Origin: Algoriphagus sp. Y33
GTDB lineage: Bacteria; Bacteroidota; Bacteroidia; Cytophagales; Cyclobacteriaceae
Assembly (NCBI RefSeq): GCF_014838715.1
Contig: NZ_CP061947.1
Location: 682,001 to 746,000 of the forward strand
Direction of reading: 5' to 3'
DNA length: 64,000 bases
The position numbers and the translations under genes are program-made. Below the pieces are notes generated by a model. That model was not told where the DNA came from, did not search any database, and saw only the letters and a program-made list of their open reading frames with translations. Positions 34,286-43,873 of the stretch are shown one piece after another. The stretch's first letter is position 1, and each line of letters opens with the position of its first letter.

Positions 34286-35062
34286 TCAATCAAGCATAAA
34301 ACGGATAGGAATATATAACCAAGCATCTACTGTGTTTCCTTCAATTGTCTTTGCGGGAGTGATCTCTCCCTCATATTTATTCACCACCCGAAGGGCTTCC
34401 CTGGCTATAGATTTGCTTACATTTTCAGGATTAGCTAGGACTGGTTCTGTATGTTCTCCAAATTCATTTACATAAATTGCCAACATCACCGTACCTTCCT
34501 CTCCATTGCGTCTCGCAGTAGTTGGATACTTCAGGTTTTTTATCAATGTATTTTCCCATTTGTTTTTATCAAAGCCAGGTTGAGGTTCAAAAGGATTTTC
34601 TTCAGAATTGGTTATTTCCCCATTTTCCGCCTTTCGGATTTCATAGTTATTAGCCCCTCGGTGTAGGACGTCTCCTAATAGCTCTCCGTCATTGTAATAA
34701 ATAGCATGGAAGAAACCGTTGTTTCTATTCTTGATTTTCTTGGAGTTTATCTTACCATTTGTGTCATAAGTCTCTATGTTTTCTTCCGGAAAATCCCCTT
34801 CCTCATTGTATCCATAGCGGGTGATTTTCACAATTTGGTTTTTCCGGCTGAATATTCGTTCTAGTGAGGTGCTATCTGTAAGGTAGGTGGTGATTGCTTT
34901 ATAGAAATAGTTTATGCTATCATTTTCATTGATTGGATAGAAGTGTTCGTTTAGTTTGACTATTTGCTTATCCTGAGCTCGGGATGCCGATAAAGAAAGA
35001 CCTATTGAAAAAATGAGAAGGAACAAAAATTTAGATGGACTAAATCGATTCATAATACTCAC
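34286..35062 (-). CDS. Secreted protein with C-terminal TonB domain
   Basis: 258 residues. A signal-like segment lies at about 10-28 (ARAQ-type end), then an unknown region with toxin-antitoxin-like repeats absent; from ~170 to the end the TonB_C fold is clear (FDKNKWENTLIKNLKYP, EEGTVMLAIYVNEFGE, REALRVVNKYEG). The lack of a Pro-rich linker and TM-only anchor suggests a signal-peptide version used as a periplasmic component rather than a canonical TonB. Its role in transport is inference. Confidence 0.82.
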   Translation of the reverse strand: MSIMNRFSPSKFLFLLIFSIGLSLSASRAQDKQIVKLNEHFYPINENDSINYFYKAITTYLTDSTSLERIFSRKNQIVKITRYGYNEEGDFPEENIETYDTNGKINSKKIKNRNNGFFHAIYYNDGELLGDVLHRGANNYEIRKAENGEITNSEENPFEPQPGFDKNKWENTLIKNLKYPTTARRNGEEGTVMLAIYVNEFGEHTEPVLANPENVSKSIAREALRVVNKYEGEITPAKTIEGNTVDAWLYIPIRFMLD

Positions 35063-35279
35063 TATTTAGTAACGTTTAATTTTACAAAAACTTCCCAGCA
35101 GATGCAAATTCAGATGTCTAAATCCTTTCCGGCTGACTTTTGGGAAATTTTCATTGAACCCCATGCTTTTATTTAGCTAGTGGTGTTGCTATTTGCCAGA
35201 CCTTTGCTTTTGTATAATTAACTTTTATCCCTCAAGATAAACCTTATTTTTGTGGCTCATTCCTATTAAAAACAAACCG

Positions 35280-36926
35280 ATGAACGCAATCAATCCCACC
35301 ACGACCCCAGCCTGGACAAGATTACAGAAGCTTGCCGAAGATCATAAAGACATGACTATTCTTTCTCAATTCGATGAAAGAGAACGCTTTGATAGATTGA
35401 GTCTTTCTCTGGAAGATATCCTAGTCGATTTTTCCAAAAACAGACTTAATCAGGATATACTGGATGCACTTTTTGATCTGGCGCGAGAGTGCAAACTCCA
35501 TGTAGCTGTGGAAGACATGTTCTCCGGCAAGCCAATCAACGTAACAGAAGGAAGAGCTGTATTGCATACTGCGCTAAGAAATCCGGCTGATGAAGCAGCA
35601 TTTCTGGACGGACACAATATTACAGAGGACGTCACGGCTGTCTTGAAAAAGATGAAATCTTTTGCTGACAAAATACAGAACAAAGAATGGCTTGGCTATA
35701 CCGGAAAGCCTATCAAATCTCTGGTAAATATAGGTATCGGAGGATCTGATCTTGGTCCTGTGATGGTGACGGAAGCTTTGAAACCTTATCAAAATCCGGA
35801 TATTGAGTGCTTTTTCGTATCGAATGTAGATGGAACCCATATCGCCGAAACGCTGAAAAAAGTAGATCCGGAGACTACGCTTTTCTTTATCGCATCCAAG
35901 ACTTTTACCACTCAGGAAACCATGACCAATGCGCATACTGCCAGAGCTTGGTTTTTGGAGCATGCCAAAATAGATACAGCAGTTGCCAAGCATTTCGTGG
36001 CACTTTCCACGAATGCCAAGTCTGTTTCAGAATTTGGCATTGATACGGATAATATGTTTGAATTTTGGGATTGGGTTGGCGGTAGATACTCGCTTTGGTC
36101 TGCAATAGGTTTGCCGATAGCCTGTACCATAGGTTTCGATAACTTCGAGAAATTGCTTGCCGGCGCCCATGCGATGGATAAGCATTTCCGTCATGCGCAG
36201 TTTGATCGAAATATTCCTGTGGTTCTCGCACTGATAGGTGTCTGGAACACCAATTTCCTTGGAGCGAGTTCTGAGGCAATTTTGCCTTACGATCAATATA
36301 TGCACCGATTTGCGGCCTATTTCCAGCAAGGAAATATGGAAAGTAACGGCAAGTATGTAAGTCGCTCAGGAGAAAAAGTAAACTATACTACCGGACCGAT
36401 TATCTGGGGAGAGCCAGGCACCAATGGTCAGCATGCATTCTACCAGTTGATCCATCAGGGCACGCACCTGATACCTTGTGATTTTATCGCTCCTGCTATT
36501 TCACATAATCCTATCGGAGATCATCATCAGAAGTTGCTTTCCAATTTCTTTGCTCAAACCGAAGCATTGATGAAAGGAAAGTCTCTGGAAGAGGTGAAGG
36601 CCGAAATGAAAGCAGCCGGTAAGTCTGATGAGGAGATTGAGAAAATAGCTCCGCACCGGGTTTTTGAAGGAAATAGACCAACCAATTCCATTTTGGTAAA
36701 GAAGATTACTCCCTATACGCTTGGTGCATTGATCGCAATGTATGAGCACAAAATCTTTGTACAGGGAGTGATTTGGGATATTTTTAGCTTTGACCAGTGG
36801 GGAGTGGAGCTAGGCAAAGTCTTGGCAAACGGCATCCTGCCTGAGCTGCGTGGCAATGAAGAAATCACCGCCCACGATGGATCTACCAATGGACTGATCA
36901 ATGCTTATAAAAAAATGAGGGAGTAA
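35280..36926 (+). CDS. pgi: Glucose-6-phosphate isomerase
   Basis: Interconverts glucose-6-P and fructose-6-P in glycolysis/gluconeogenesis. 548 residues in the canonical PGI layout, with the family signature [15 protein letters not shown] near 265-280, the GIGGSDLGP phosphate loop near 151, and the catalytic His/Glu region [20 protein letters not shown] frame extension to 35250 exists; ATG 35280, [12 protein letters not shown], is the start expected from homologs. Followed by two hairpins. Confidence 0.97.
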   Translation: MNAINPTTTPAWTRLQKLAEDHKDMTILSQFDERERFDRLSLSLEDILVDFSKNRLNQDILDALFDLARECKLHVAVEDMFSGKPINVTEGRAVLHTALRNPADEAAFLDGHNITEDVTAVLKKMKSFADKIQNKEWLGYTGKPIKSLVNIGIGGSDLGPVMVTEALKPYQNPDIECFFVSNVDGTHIAETLKKVDPETTLFFIASKTFTTQETMTNAHTARAWFLEHAKIDTAVAKHFVALSTNAKSVSEFGIDTDNMFEFWDWVGGRYSLWSAIGLPIACTIGFDNFEKLLAGAHAMDKHFRHAQFDRNIPVVLALIGVWNTNFLGASSEAILPYDQYMHRFAAYFQQGNMESNGKYVSRSGEKVNYTTGPIIWGEPGTNGQHAFYQLIHQGTHLIPCDFIAPAISHNPIGDHHQKLLSNFFAQTEALMKGKSLEEVKAEMKAAGKSDEEIEKIAPHRVFEGNRPTNSILVKKITPYTLGALIAMYEHKIFVQGVIWDIFSFDQWGVELGKVLANGILPELRGNEEITAHDGSTNGLINAYKKMRE

Positions 36927-36990
36927 AAAATGACTAAATTAAGTTCCGGTCTGTGGGAATACATACCGGGGCTGTTTTTTAGAAATCCAA

Positions 36991-37023
36991 AATCCCGATT
37001 TTGCGAAGAGTCGGGATTTTTTG
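36991..37023 (+). terminator. Terminator of pgi
   Basis: AATCCCGA and TCGGGATT form an 8-bp stem followed by six T on the plus strand, 65 bases after the pgi stop. A weaker CCGGT/ACCGG hairpin (36946-36969) precedes it. Confidence 0.75.
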
Positions 37024-37231
37024 TGAAGTTTATCCACTATGCAAGCCTCCATGAGTGTCTCACTCACAGAAAAACGGGTGATGAATGACTGTTTAACCAC
37101 AGTGGGCGCGGAGTGTGGTACGGAGATTCTTTGTAGTGATGTTCTGCGCTTATTTTTCTATTTTGTGTTATCCTGCGTCTCCAGAAGTTCAATCAAAAGA
37201 ACTAAGCTGTGTTTTCACAGTTCAAAGCTCC

Positions 37232-37407
37232 GGACCTCACTTTTGTTGTAAAAGGGGACGACTGTATAGAATGGTCTTATATCTGGTATTTTATGAATTG
37301 GGGATGGGGGAAGTAATGGTTGGTTTGGCAGTGGAAATTTTGCTCCAAATGGTTCTTCTGGTCAGAATTATAACAATGGTTTGAAAATGATAACCGGAAT
37401 AAGATGA
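37232..37407 (+). pseudogene. Decayed C10 (streptopain-type) peptidase tail
   Basis: A broken reading frame ends with YFMNWGWG followed, after one extra G in a run of five (37306-37310), by SNGWFGSGNFAP and GLKMITGIR, then TGA at 37405-37407. This matches the C-terminus of streptopain-family cysteine peptidases (MNWGWGGSxNGWF). Slightly upstream, a second shift in a T run is needed to read GPH-FVVKGDDC, where the catalytic His would lie. The N-terminal two thirds are not recognisable. The remnant overlaps the next gene's ATG (ATGA at 37404), as if the two had been coupled. Confidence 0.7.
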
Positions 37408-38399
37408 AAAATGCTCTGATTATATTAGGATTGGGATTTATTCTTATTTCTTGTAATAGGAATAAATATAATGTAGGTGTATTTCCTCAGGAACCAGTCA
37501 ATCTCAAGGAAGCCAATTCATCCTTGGATGATATCAATTCCGATATCCCCTTTATCAGTGGCGATGTACACTTGGTATTCTCAACCAACCGGGCTAACAG
37601 CCAGACTGGGGACTTTAATCTCACCCTATCGTATCTAAATTTTTATTGGGACAGGTCAGAGGGCATACTTACTGTTAAGCCATCCAATATTTTATTTGAC
37701 CGGGATTATGAGTCTTTTAGGGATTTGGTCAGAAAAACTGAATCATCCGCCCATGAAAAAGGTCCCTACAGTTTTCTGGAAAGCGAGAATAATAGAGTGC
37801 TTTTGTTCAGTCGGGAAGTGAATGGAATGTATGTTATCTTTTCGGAATCTGAAAAAACAGCTTCAGGTGTCGGAGAAGACCAAAGCTTCCGGATTTTGGA
37901 TCAAGCTTCTAATGAAATATATCCCAGCTTCTACGGTTCCAACTTCCTGAAGGGAATGGAACCAAGTCCGGCAAAGCCTGAAATGCTACTATTCACTTCC
38001 GACAAAGACGGGCAATTTGATATCTATGAATCACCTATTTCCGAAGGGCAAAGTCCATTGCAGTTTTTGAGCGATTCCAATCCTAAAACAGTGAGAAAAC
38101 TGAGTTTAAATACCTCTTCTAACGATCACATGCCTTTTGTTTACGGGGACTTACTGGTCTTTTCTTCGGATCGACCCGGAGGATTTGGAGGTTTTGACCT
38201 ATACTATGCACAAAAAACCGGCGATGGCTGGTCGGAGCCGGTCAACTTTGGCCCAAGAATCAATTCAGAATACGATGAATATCGTCCTGTCGTATCGGAT
38301 CATCCCGGATTTGCCAATCGCCTGATGATCTTCTCCTCCAATCGTCCCGGAGGTCTTGGCGGCTTTGATCTATACTTTATGGGAATTCCGAAGTTTTAG
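37404..38399 (+). CDS. PD40-repeat lipoprotein
   Basis: 331 residues, lipoprotein signal with C17 in ILISC-NR. The C-terminal half carries WD40-like PD40 beta-propeller repeats: FSSDRPGGFGGFDLYYA and FSSNRPGGLGGFDLYFM, with FTSDKDGQFDIYES earlier. Such repeats are found in TolB-like and Por-secretion-associated lipoproteins in Bacteroidota. Its ATG overlaps the stop of the frame-shifted C10 peptidase tail (37405-37407), suggesting it was the partner, possibly an inhibitor or surface tether. This is inference. Confidence 0.82.
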   Translation: MKNALIILGLGFILISCNRNKYNVGVFPQEPVNLKEANSSLDDINSDIPFISGDVHLVFSTNRANSQTGDFNLTLSYLNFYWDRSEGILTVKPSNILFDRDYESFRDLVRKTESSAHEKGPYSFLESENNRVLLFSREVNGMYVIFSESEKTASGVGEDQSFRILDQASNEIYPSFYGSNFLKGMEPSPAKPEMLLFTSDKDGQFDIYESPISEGQSPLQFLSDSNPKTVRKLSLNTSSNDHMPFVYGDLLVFSSDRPGGFGGFDLYYAQKTGDGWSEPVNFGPRINSEYDEYRPVVSDHPGFANRLMIFSSNRPGGLGGFDLYFMGIPKF

Positions 38400-38470
38400 G
38401 GAGAGAAATCCGATTGTTATCTTCCAGTCTGTGGTACAGACCGGGGGGACGGTTTGCTGTGCTTTTATGA

Positions 38471-39031
38471 TCACCTCGTGTGCTGGAAAATTGTTTTTAT
38501 ATGCTCAGTTTTCTCAACCTTGATTTGCCCATTTATAGGTGTCATGTTTTTCCAGACCCAATTATAATGGTCGATAACCTGTTTTGCTTTTAGATTTGGC
38601 CTTTCTCCGGTTGTATGCCCGTCTGCCACTACTGTAATTTGATATTCCTTCGTCAATGCTGATTGAATAGTTGATTCTACGCAAAAATCAGTTGCACAGC
38701 CCGTAATAAATAACTCATTTACATTCAATTGAATCAGTTTTGAATGCAATTCAGATTTGTAAAAAACATCGTTCGCATATTTATCAATTCTGACATCGGT
38801 GGATTCAACTATTAGCTCATCCAAAATTCCCCAATCCTCTGAATTCTTTTCAAAATTCCCACTGCCCGTTCCGTCGTGCTGGATATAGAATACAGGATTT
38901 TCCATTTTTCGGAATATTTCTGCCAGTTCATTTATTCGCTCCACAACTCCTGATGTATCAAATCTAGGTGTCTCTGAAGTAAATGAACCTTTTTGCATAT
39001 CAATAACTAAGAGCGCTTTTCTGTTTTTCAT
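38471..39031 (-). CDS. Isochorismatase-family cysteine hydrolase
   Basis: 186 residues with the triad D11 (LLVIDMQ), K84 (IDKYANDVF) and C117 (ITGCATDFCVEST), characteristic of cysteine hydrolases such as nicotinamidase or ureidoacrylate hydrolases. The nicotinamidase metal-binding DxHxxH motif was not seen, so it is likely a different amidase. The start is the first Met. Monocistronic, followed by 318 bases without a gene before the symporter. Confidence 0.88.
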   Translation of the reverse strand: MKNRKALLVIDMQKGSFTSETPRFDTSGVVERINELAEIFRKMENPVFYIQHDGTGSGNFEKNSEDWGILDELIVESTDVRIDKYANDVFYKSELHSKLIQLNVNELFITGCATDFCVESTIQSALTKEYQITVVADGHTTGERPNLKAKQVIDHYNWVWKNMTPINGQIKVEKTEHIKTIFQHTR

Positions 39032-39349
39032 TATTTTCTTTAATTAATTCCGACTCTTCGTTAGCGACCTTGATCTGAAAATTACCTGTCTGGCTTTTTG
39101 CAGCTCTTGGTTTCCTAATATCAAAATTAGAGAGTTAATGACATAAGGGGAAATTCAAGAAAGTATCATTTGATAGTATCAAAGGTAGTATTTCATGAAA
39201 TAGTGTTTCTCTCAATCTGATGAAACTTTCCTTCCTACATCATTTTTTTCAAAAGCATCAGGCTCATAGACTGCATTCCTTATATCTTAGCGATCTTAAA
39301 ATCTAACAAAGCGCAGAATTACCTTTAAAACCCAAGTTATAGCTAAAAA
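39032..39349. other. Gene-free divergent promoter region
   Basis: Contains a near-perfect dyad TATCATTTGATA plus a second TTTCATGAAA dyad (about 39165-39200) between the divergent hydrolase and symporter genes; possible operators, nothing else recognised. Confidence 0.4.
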
Positions 39350-40531
39350 ATGAAGCAATTATTCTCCAATCTACTATTTAAAGTATTTATTGCCATTGTT
39401 TTGGGCATTGTCTTCGGCCTTTACTTGCCGGAATCCATCAATCGAATTTTTGCTACCTTCAATGCGTTTTTTGGACAATTCCTCAACTTCGCTATTCCGC
39501 TTATTATTTTGGGTTTGATCATGCCGGCGATTTCGGACTTGGGGAAGGGTGCAGGGAAATTATTGCTGATTACTGCGGCAATTGCTTATGGCTCAACGCT
39601 CTTTTCGGGCTTTATGAGTTATTTCACTTCATCTGCCATTTTTCCTTCACTTCTCGCTTCCCACATCAATGAGACGGCTGAGGTCTCGGAAAATGGTGCT
39701 GATTTAGTCCCATATTTCAGTATTACCATCCCGGCAGTGATAGATGTGATGTCGGCTTTGGTATTGGCTTTTGTGATCGGGCTGGGACTGTCTTATCAGG
39801 AAAACTCTACCCTTAAGAAAGTAGCGAAGGATTTTGAGGCCATTATCATGCAAGTGATCGAGAATGTAATTATTCCATTTCTTCCGCTTTTCATTCTAGG
39901 CATATTTGCAAATATGGCCTTTAGTGGCCAGGTATATTCAATTCTCTCTGTTTTCATCAATATCATTGGGGTGATTTTCGCCATGCATATTTTCTTACTA
40001 CTACTCCAATATGTAATCACAGGAGCTCTTGTGAAGAAGAATCCCTTACGCCTGCTGGGAAATATGATGCCTGCTTATTTCACGGCTTTGGGTACTCAAT
40101 CTTCAGCGGCTACGATTCCTGTGACCTTAGAGCAAGCCGGGAAAAACGGCGTTTCTCCTAAAATCGCAGGGTTTGTGATTCCTCTTTGTGCCACCATTCA
40201 CTTGTCTGGAAGCATTATGAAAATTACTGCCTGTGCGATGGCTTTGATGATTTTGGAAGGTGTACCATTTGATTTTGGAATGTTTGCAGGATTTATTTTT
40301 ATGCTGGGTATCGCGATGGTAGCCGCTCCGGGTGTACCCGGTGGTGCGATTATGGCGGCCATTGGTGTGCTGCAGTCTATGCTGGGTTTCAGCGAAGAAA
40401 TGATCGGTTTGATGATTGCACTTTATATTGCGATGGACAGCTTCGGCACAGCTTGCAATGTTACCGGAGACGGAGCAATTGCTCTGGTGGTGGATAAAAT
40501 TACTAAGGAGGAAAAGAATACTTTAGCTTGA
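39350..40531 (+). CDS. Dicarboxylate/amino acid:cation symporter (DAACS)
   Basis: 393 residues of about eight hydrophobic segments plus two hairpin loops, typical of the GltP/DctA/SstT family that imports glutamate, aspartate or C4-dicarboxylates with Na+ or H+. The serine/threonine-rich hairpin FTALGTQSSAATIPVTLEQAG and the motif MDSFGTACNVTGD match the substrate-binding core. The substrate cannot be assigned from the motifs alone. Monocistronic. Confidence 0.92.
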   Translation: MKQLFSNLLFKVFIAIVLGIVFGLYLPESINRIFATFNAFFGQFLNFAIPLIILGLIMPAISDLGKGAGKLLLITAAIAYGSTLFSGFMSYFTSSAIFPSLLASHINETAEVSENGADLVPYFSITIPAVIDVMSALVLAFVIGLGLSYQENSTLKKVAKDFEAIIMQVIENVIIPFLPLFILGIFANMAFSGQVYSILSVFINIIGVIFAMHIFLLLLQYVITGALVKKNPLRLLGNMMPAYFTALGTQSSAATIPVTLEQAGKNGVSPKIAGFVIPLCATIHLSGSIMKITACAMALMILEGVPFDFGMFAGFIFMLGIAMVAAPGVPGGAIMAAIGVLQSMLGFSEEMIGLMIALYIAMDSFGTACNVTGDGAIALVVDKITKEEKNTLA

Positions 40532-40750
40532 CCAGTATTACTGGAGTACTGCCCATTTAGGGGCGGGTTTACCGCATTTTAATGATTTTGTGGATGCCAT
40601 GAGAATTTCGTGGCTTTGCTAAAATGTATCCTAAATACTGGGGAGGGTGTGGTTTTTGGGGGGGCGTCGATTTTCTTGCTCGTTGGTCTTGGACTTGTAT
40701 AAGAATGGTAAGCGAAAGTACTTTGTCTCTTTTACCAAAACTTAGAAATC

Positions 40751-41089
40751 ATGAGCACATCCAAATCAATGACTACTTACTCTCAGGTATTGAACCTTCT
40801 TCCCGATAGAGGTTACGGTAACGAGTTGAATATCCAACGGGCCGGTGCCAGCTTTGACGGGTCTGAAACACTCTATCAGCCTGAGCAGCTCAAAATCGTA
40901 AAGACCTACAGGTTTGAAGGGGAATCAGATCCGGCAGATATGGCGGTGATTTATCTTATTCATAGCGAATCCGGTGAAAAAGGGTTTATCCTAAATGCTT
41001 ACGGCACTTATTCAGATGAGGATAACCGGTATTACGATGAATTTATCAAGCGGGTCCCGGTAGAAGAAATACGGGATTTAGAAGTATAA
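40751..41089 (+). CDS. Small conserved hypothetical protein
   Basis: 112 residues, no signal or TM. Related proteins in Bacteroidota are often mislabelled phosphoribosylpyrophosphate synthetase, but no PRPP loop is present. Features: an N-terminal Ser/Thr-rich tract, LLPDRGYGNELN, RFEGESDPADMAVIYLI and a GYGTYSDE-type aromatic turn. The function is unknown. ATG 40769 is an alternative start. Confidence 0.7.
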   Translation: MSTSKSMTTYSQVLNLLPDRGYGNELNIQRAGASFDGSETLYQPEQLKIVKTYRFEGESDPADMAVIYLIHSESGEKGFILNAYGTYSDEDNRYYDEFIKRVPVEEIRDLEV

Positions 41090-41416
41090 TATTCCAGTAG
41101 GGTAATAATTATATGATGATCCGCAATGATGCCAGTAGCCATATTTTCCTTGCTTTATATTGGCTGTGAGACTCCTGCACGACGTCAGACGGGGAACCCG
41201 CCAAGGCGGCGGGGAAGAGTAGTCTTCATCGCAAAGGTTTACCAAATCTTATGTCGCTTTTGATTCCCTACTGGTAGAAAAGCGGATATACATGTAATTT
41301 TACTATACTGATTTGCAGATGTAATAACTCATGGGGTATTGTGATTAGTGAACGGGGTCTCTCTTATCTATTAGCCATTTCATAGTGCACCCCTTAATTT
41401 TTCCAGACGAGGCTAC
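41090..41416. other. Gene-free stretch with partial copy of the MITE-like family
   Basis: Holds a CCGCCAAGGCGG hairpin (about 41199-41212) and, on the minus strand at about 41262-41288, the TATCCGCTTTTCT-CCAGTA word shared with the MITE-like elements at 29909 and 53514. No gene is supported. Confidence 0.5.
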
Positions 41417-41812
41417 TTAGGTGTGTCCGGTAATAGTCTCTTCCAGAACTTCATTTCCGGGTTTATCATAATAGGTACAAGTCATTTTATCAACCAGAAC
41501 AACCCATTTTTCAATACCGGCCTTTGCTGCTTCGCTACAGAAGGTTTGGTAATCTGACTTACCTTGTTGGTGAGTAGTTAGTTCAATTTCAAATTGTTCT
41601 TTTTTGCTTTTAGAGGCTATATCCAAAGTTTTATACATTGCTGGGGAGACAACGCTATACTCTTTTACACCAAAATAAACAGAGTGGCCGTCTGAGACAA
41701 AAGTCTCATAGTATTTCACACCTAGTTTTTGTAGTTCTAGGATATAAGAAGGAAAGTCTGCGCCAGTCTTTACTTGGCTATGCGCCTGTTTTATTTGTTC
41801 TAGTGTAAACAT
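41417..41812 (-). CDS. DUF1398-family protein
   Basis: 131 residues matching the DUF1398 layout: N-terminal MFTLEQIKQAHSQVKTGADFP, LGVKYYETFVSDGHSVYFG and a C-terminal CTYYDKPGNEVLEE. Cytoplasmic, small alpha/beta fold, function not known. It is separated from neighbours by gaps over 300 bases, hence a single-gene unit. Confidence 0.85.
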   Translation of the reverse strand: MFTLEQIKQAHSQVKTGADFPSYILELQKLGVKYYETFVSDGHSVYFGVKEYSVVSPAMYKTLDIASKSKKEQFEIELTTHQQGKSDYQTFCSEAAKAGIEKWVVLVDKMTCTYYDKPGNEVLEETITGHT

Positions 41813-42174
41813 TTTGAGATGATTGGTTAGATTTCCTAATCTACTTAAAACTTAGAGTTTTTTAAGTGTAGTAAAGGCTAATCTTCACCTGTTCAAAGTT
41901 TGATTGTTGAAAGCTAATGTGACATCTCAAAAAATAACAAGTGAGATATTCGCTTCCAGTCAGGTTTTGCGATATCGGGATTTGGCGGGGAAGTAAGTCA
42001 TTAAATCCCCATATTCAGGATTTTTTGACCGTGGTTAGCAACCCGTAAAGATTTATATAGCCCTCAGTTTTCAATATATACCCTGTATGAAGCCTATATA
42101 TGTTCTTCCTACCAGTGGAACGATAGTTGTTTTTAGCCTATTCAGTACTTTTCATACAATTATACTATTGCACT
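41813..42174. other. Gene-free stretch
   Basis: No gene; between the divergent DUF1398 gene and the small acidic/basic protein. A second CCTACCAGTGG word (about 42110) resembles the MITE-like family. AT-rich, with no clear promoter motif. Confidence 0.4.
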
Positions 42175-42405
42175 ATGCTGATAATCAATAATCAATCAAC
42201 TGGAATTTTTCCTATGCCGGTTTTTGGAAAAAAAGAAAAAGAAGAGGTAGACAAAGGAACTACCAGAAAAACGCCGAATGACTCAGGAGATGCCAAGCCT
42301 CCCAAAAAGGAGGACTTTAAGAAGATCGAACGGGAAAATGATAGGAAAAACGATGTTCAAGGAGAAACTGTCGACAATGAAGAACGTGACAAAAACAAAG
42401 ATTAG
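42175..42405 (+). CDS. Small charged hypothetical protein
   Basis: 76 residues from ATG 42175 (frame open upstream to 42127 without family support). After about 15 residues the sequence is almost entirely charged: KKEKEEVDKG, KPPKKEDFKK, ERENDRKNDVQGETVDNEERDKNKD. Low complexity makes it likely unstructured; it resembles short Bacteroidota proteins of unknown role. Confidence is low that it is expressed. Confidence 0.45.
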   Translation: MLIINNQSTGIFPMPVFGKKEKEEVDKGTTRKTPNDSGDAKPPKKEDFKKIERENDRKNDVQGETVDNEERDKNKD

Positions 42406-42502
42406 GGTTTAGTCAAGCAAGTACTGATCAGTTCTCTTGTGATGCGTTCATGTCCACAGCTTACTTTGACCTGAATTATTCCATTGGTTTAGATTTATTG
42501 GA

Positions 42503-42877
42503 CTATGCCTTCTTTCTTTCTGCAGATCTGAAATACCAGGATACAACGGTCAGCACAAGTAGAAGCCCGGATCCAAAATATTCAGCGGCCGAATCGCCCA
42601 CCGCTAAATGGGAAAATATTGCTCCTGTCATCAGGAACGCAAAGCCCGCATAGGCCCATTCTTTCACTAAAGGGTATTTGGGGATAAGGATAGCGATGAC
42701 TCCAAGCAACTTCCATACTCCGATGATGGTAAGGAAGTAAGTAGGGTTGCCCAGTTGCAAGCTTGTCTTCTCTACTTCGTCTTCCATTTTTATCAGTTGT
42801 ACGATTGCTGTGGAGACCATTCCCAGGGCTAGCCAGCAGGTAGCTACCCAATAGATGATTTTATTTCGCTTAGTCAT
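42503..42877 (-). CDS. DoxX-like membrane protein
   Basis: 124 residues with four hydrophobic segments and the DoxX-family pattern LGNPTYFLTIIGVWKLLGVIAIL, then PLVKEWAYAGFAF. It is third in an ArsR / AHSA1 / DoxX cassette, and its start overlaps the AHSA1 stop by 4 bases. DoxX-like proteins take part in thiol or oxidant handling in some organisms; role here unknown. Confidence 0.85.
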   Translation of the reverse strand: MTKRNKIIYWVATCWLALGMVSTAIVQLIKMEDEVEKTSLQLGNPTYFLTIIGVWKLLGVIAILIPKYPLVKEWAYAGFAFLMTGAIFSHLAVGDSAAEYFGSGLLLVLTVVSWYFRSAERKKA

Positions 42878-43320
42878 GAATTATTGCTTAAAGGATTGCA
42901 GATTTCTTGAAGTCTGTTGTGGGCCATATTGATACCGTATTCAAATGGCATTTTCAAGTGCTCATCCCGATCCTTAACAGATTTATAGATGACTTGCATA
43001 ATGAGCCTGCTTCTATCTTCTGATAGTGGAATGAACTCCAAAAATTCCAATTGAACAGGAAAGGGCGTGTTTTCCATTTCAAAAGTTCGGGTGATTTTTT
43101 TTTCTGCTTCAAATTCATGAATGACTCCACTGAATCGATGAAGATTTCCCTTGGGGTCAGTGGTTTCGAATTGGTAAGCTCTATGTCTTTTGCTTTCTAA
43201 TTTTATAACCTTCGTTCCCATCCATTCAGCTACAAGCTCCGGAATCACATAAGCTTTGAAAAGCAAGGCTATGGGTAAGTCAAATTCTCTGGTAATAAAC
43301 AACTCCTGTTGCCCGTCCAA
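42874..43320 (-). CDS. SRPBCC / AHSA1-domain protein
   Basis: 148 residues, a START-like domain: ITREFDLPIALLFKAYVIPELVAEWM and a later EYGINMAHNRLQEI helix. AHSA1 proteins bind hydrophobic ligands in a cavity. It lies 21 bases after the ArsR-type gene and overlaps the DoxX gene (ATGA), a very common arrangement in Bacteroidota and probably co-regulated. Confidence 0.9.
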   Translation of the reverse strand: MDGQQELFITREFDLPIALLFKAYVIPELVAEWMGTKVIKLESKRHRAYQFETTDPKGNLHRFSGVIHEFEAEKKITRTFEMENTPFPVQLEFLEFIPLSEDRSRLIMQVIYKSVKDRDEHLKMPFEYGINMAHNRLQEICNPLSNNS

Positions 43321-43341
43321 GGCTTTTATTTTGGTTTTTTG

Positions 43342-43656
43342 CTATTTATGGTTCTTCATCATATTCTCCAATCGGTCAAATCTCTCCTCCCACATCATTC
43401 GGAAAGGGGCTAGGAAGTCGGCTATTTCCTTCATTTTGATAGGATTCAAATGGTAGATAACTTCTCTTCCCTGCTGTTCTTGCCGAATTAATTCGCATTC
43501 GTTAAGGATCTGCAGATGCTTTGACACCGTAGGCCTGGCAGTGTCGAAGTTTGAAGCTATAGCTCCTGCTGTCAGCGATTGAGTGGTCAATAGCAGGAGG
43601 ATCGCCCTTCTGGTAGGTTCTGCAATTGCCTGAAATACGTCCCGTCTTAAATTCAT
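43342..43656 (-). CDS. ArsR-type winged helix regulator
   Basis: 104 residues with a winged helix: [35 protein letters not shown], and wing [15 protein letters not shown]. The metal-binding Cys motif of metal-sensing ArsR members is absent, so the ligand is not metal. It heads the ArsR/AHSA1/DoxX cassette and likely represses it through the AT-rich gap upstream (43657-43720). Confidence 0.9.
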   Translation of the reverse strand: MNLRRDVFQAIAEPTRRAILLLLTTQSLTAGAIASNFDTARPTVSKHLQILNECELIRQEQQGREVIYHLNPIKMKEIADFLAPFRMMWEERFDRLENMMKNHK

Positions 43657-43873
43657 TGTGTAGCTATTTGACTACAAATATACGTGTAGTTATGTGGCTA
43701 TATAATTTTTGCCTAATTTTTTGAAAATTTATTAAACTGCGTGGGGATCCAGGGTTACATAAGAGGCCGCAGTTTAGAGACAATTTTTCTGCAGACCGGC
43801 AGCATAGATGGCTAACTTTCCTAAAAGTGAGCTATGTTACAAAGTACATCCTGTTCCGAAGGCAGAGTGAGTG

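Noticed and set aside
37039..37384. Two overlapping plus-strand frames between pgi and the PD40 lipoprotein
   Set aside because: They read out-of-frame through the C10 peptidase remnant, which gives the better explanation.
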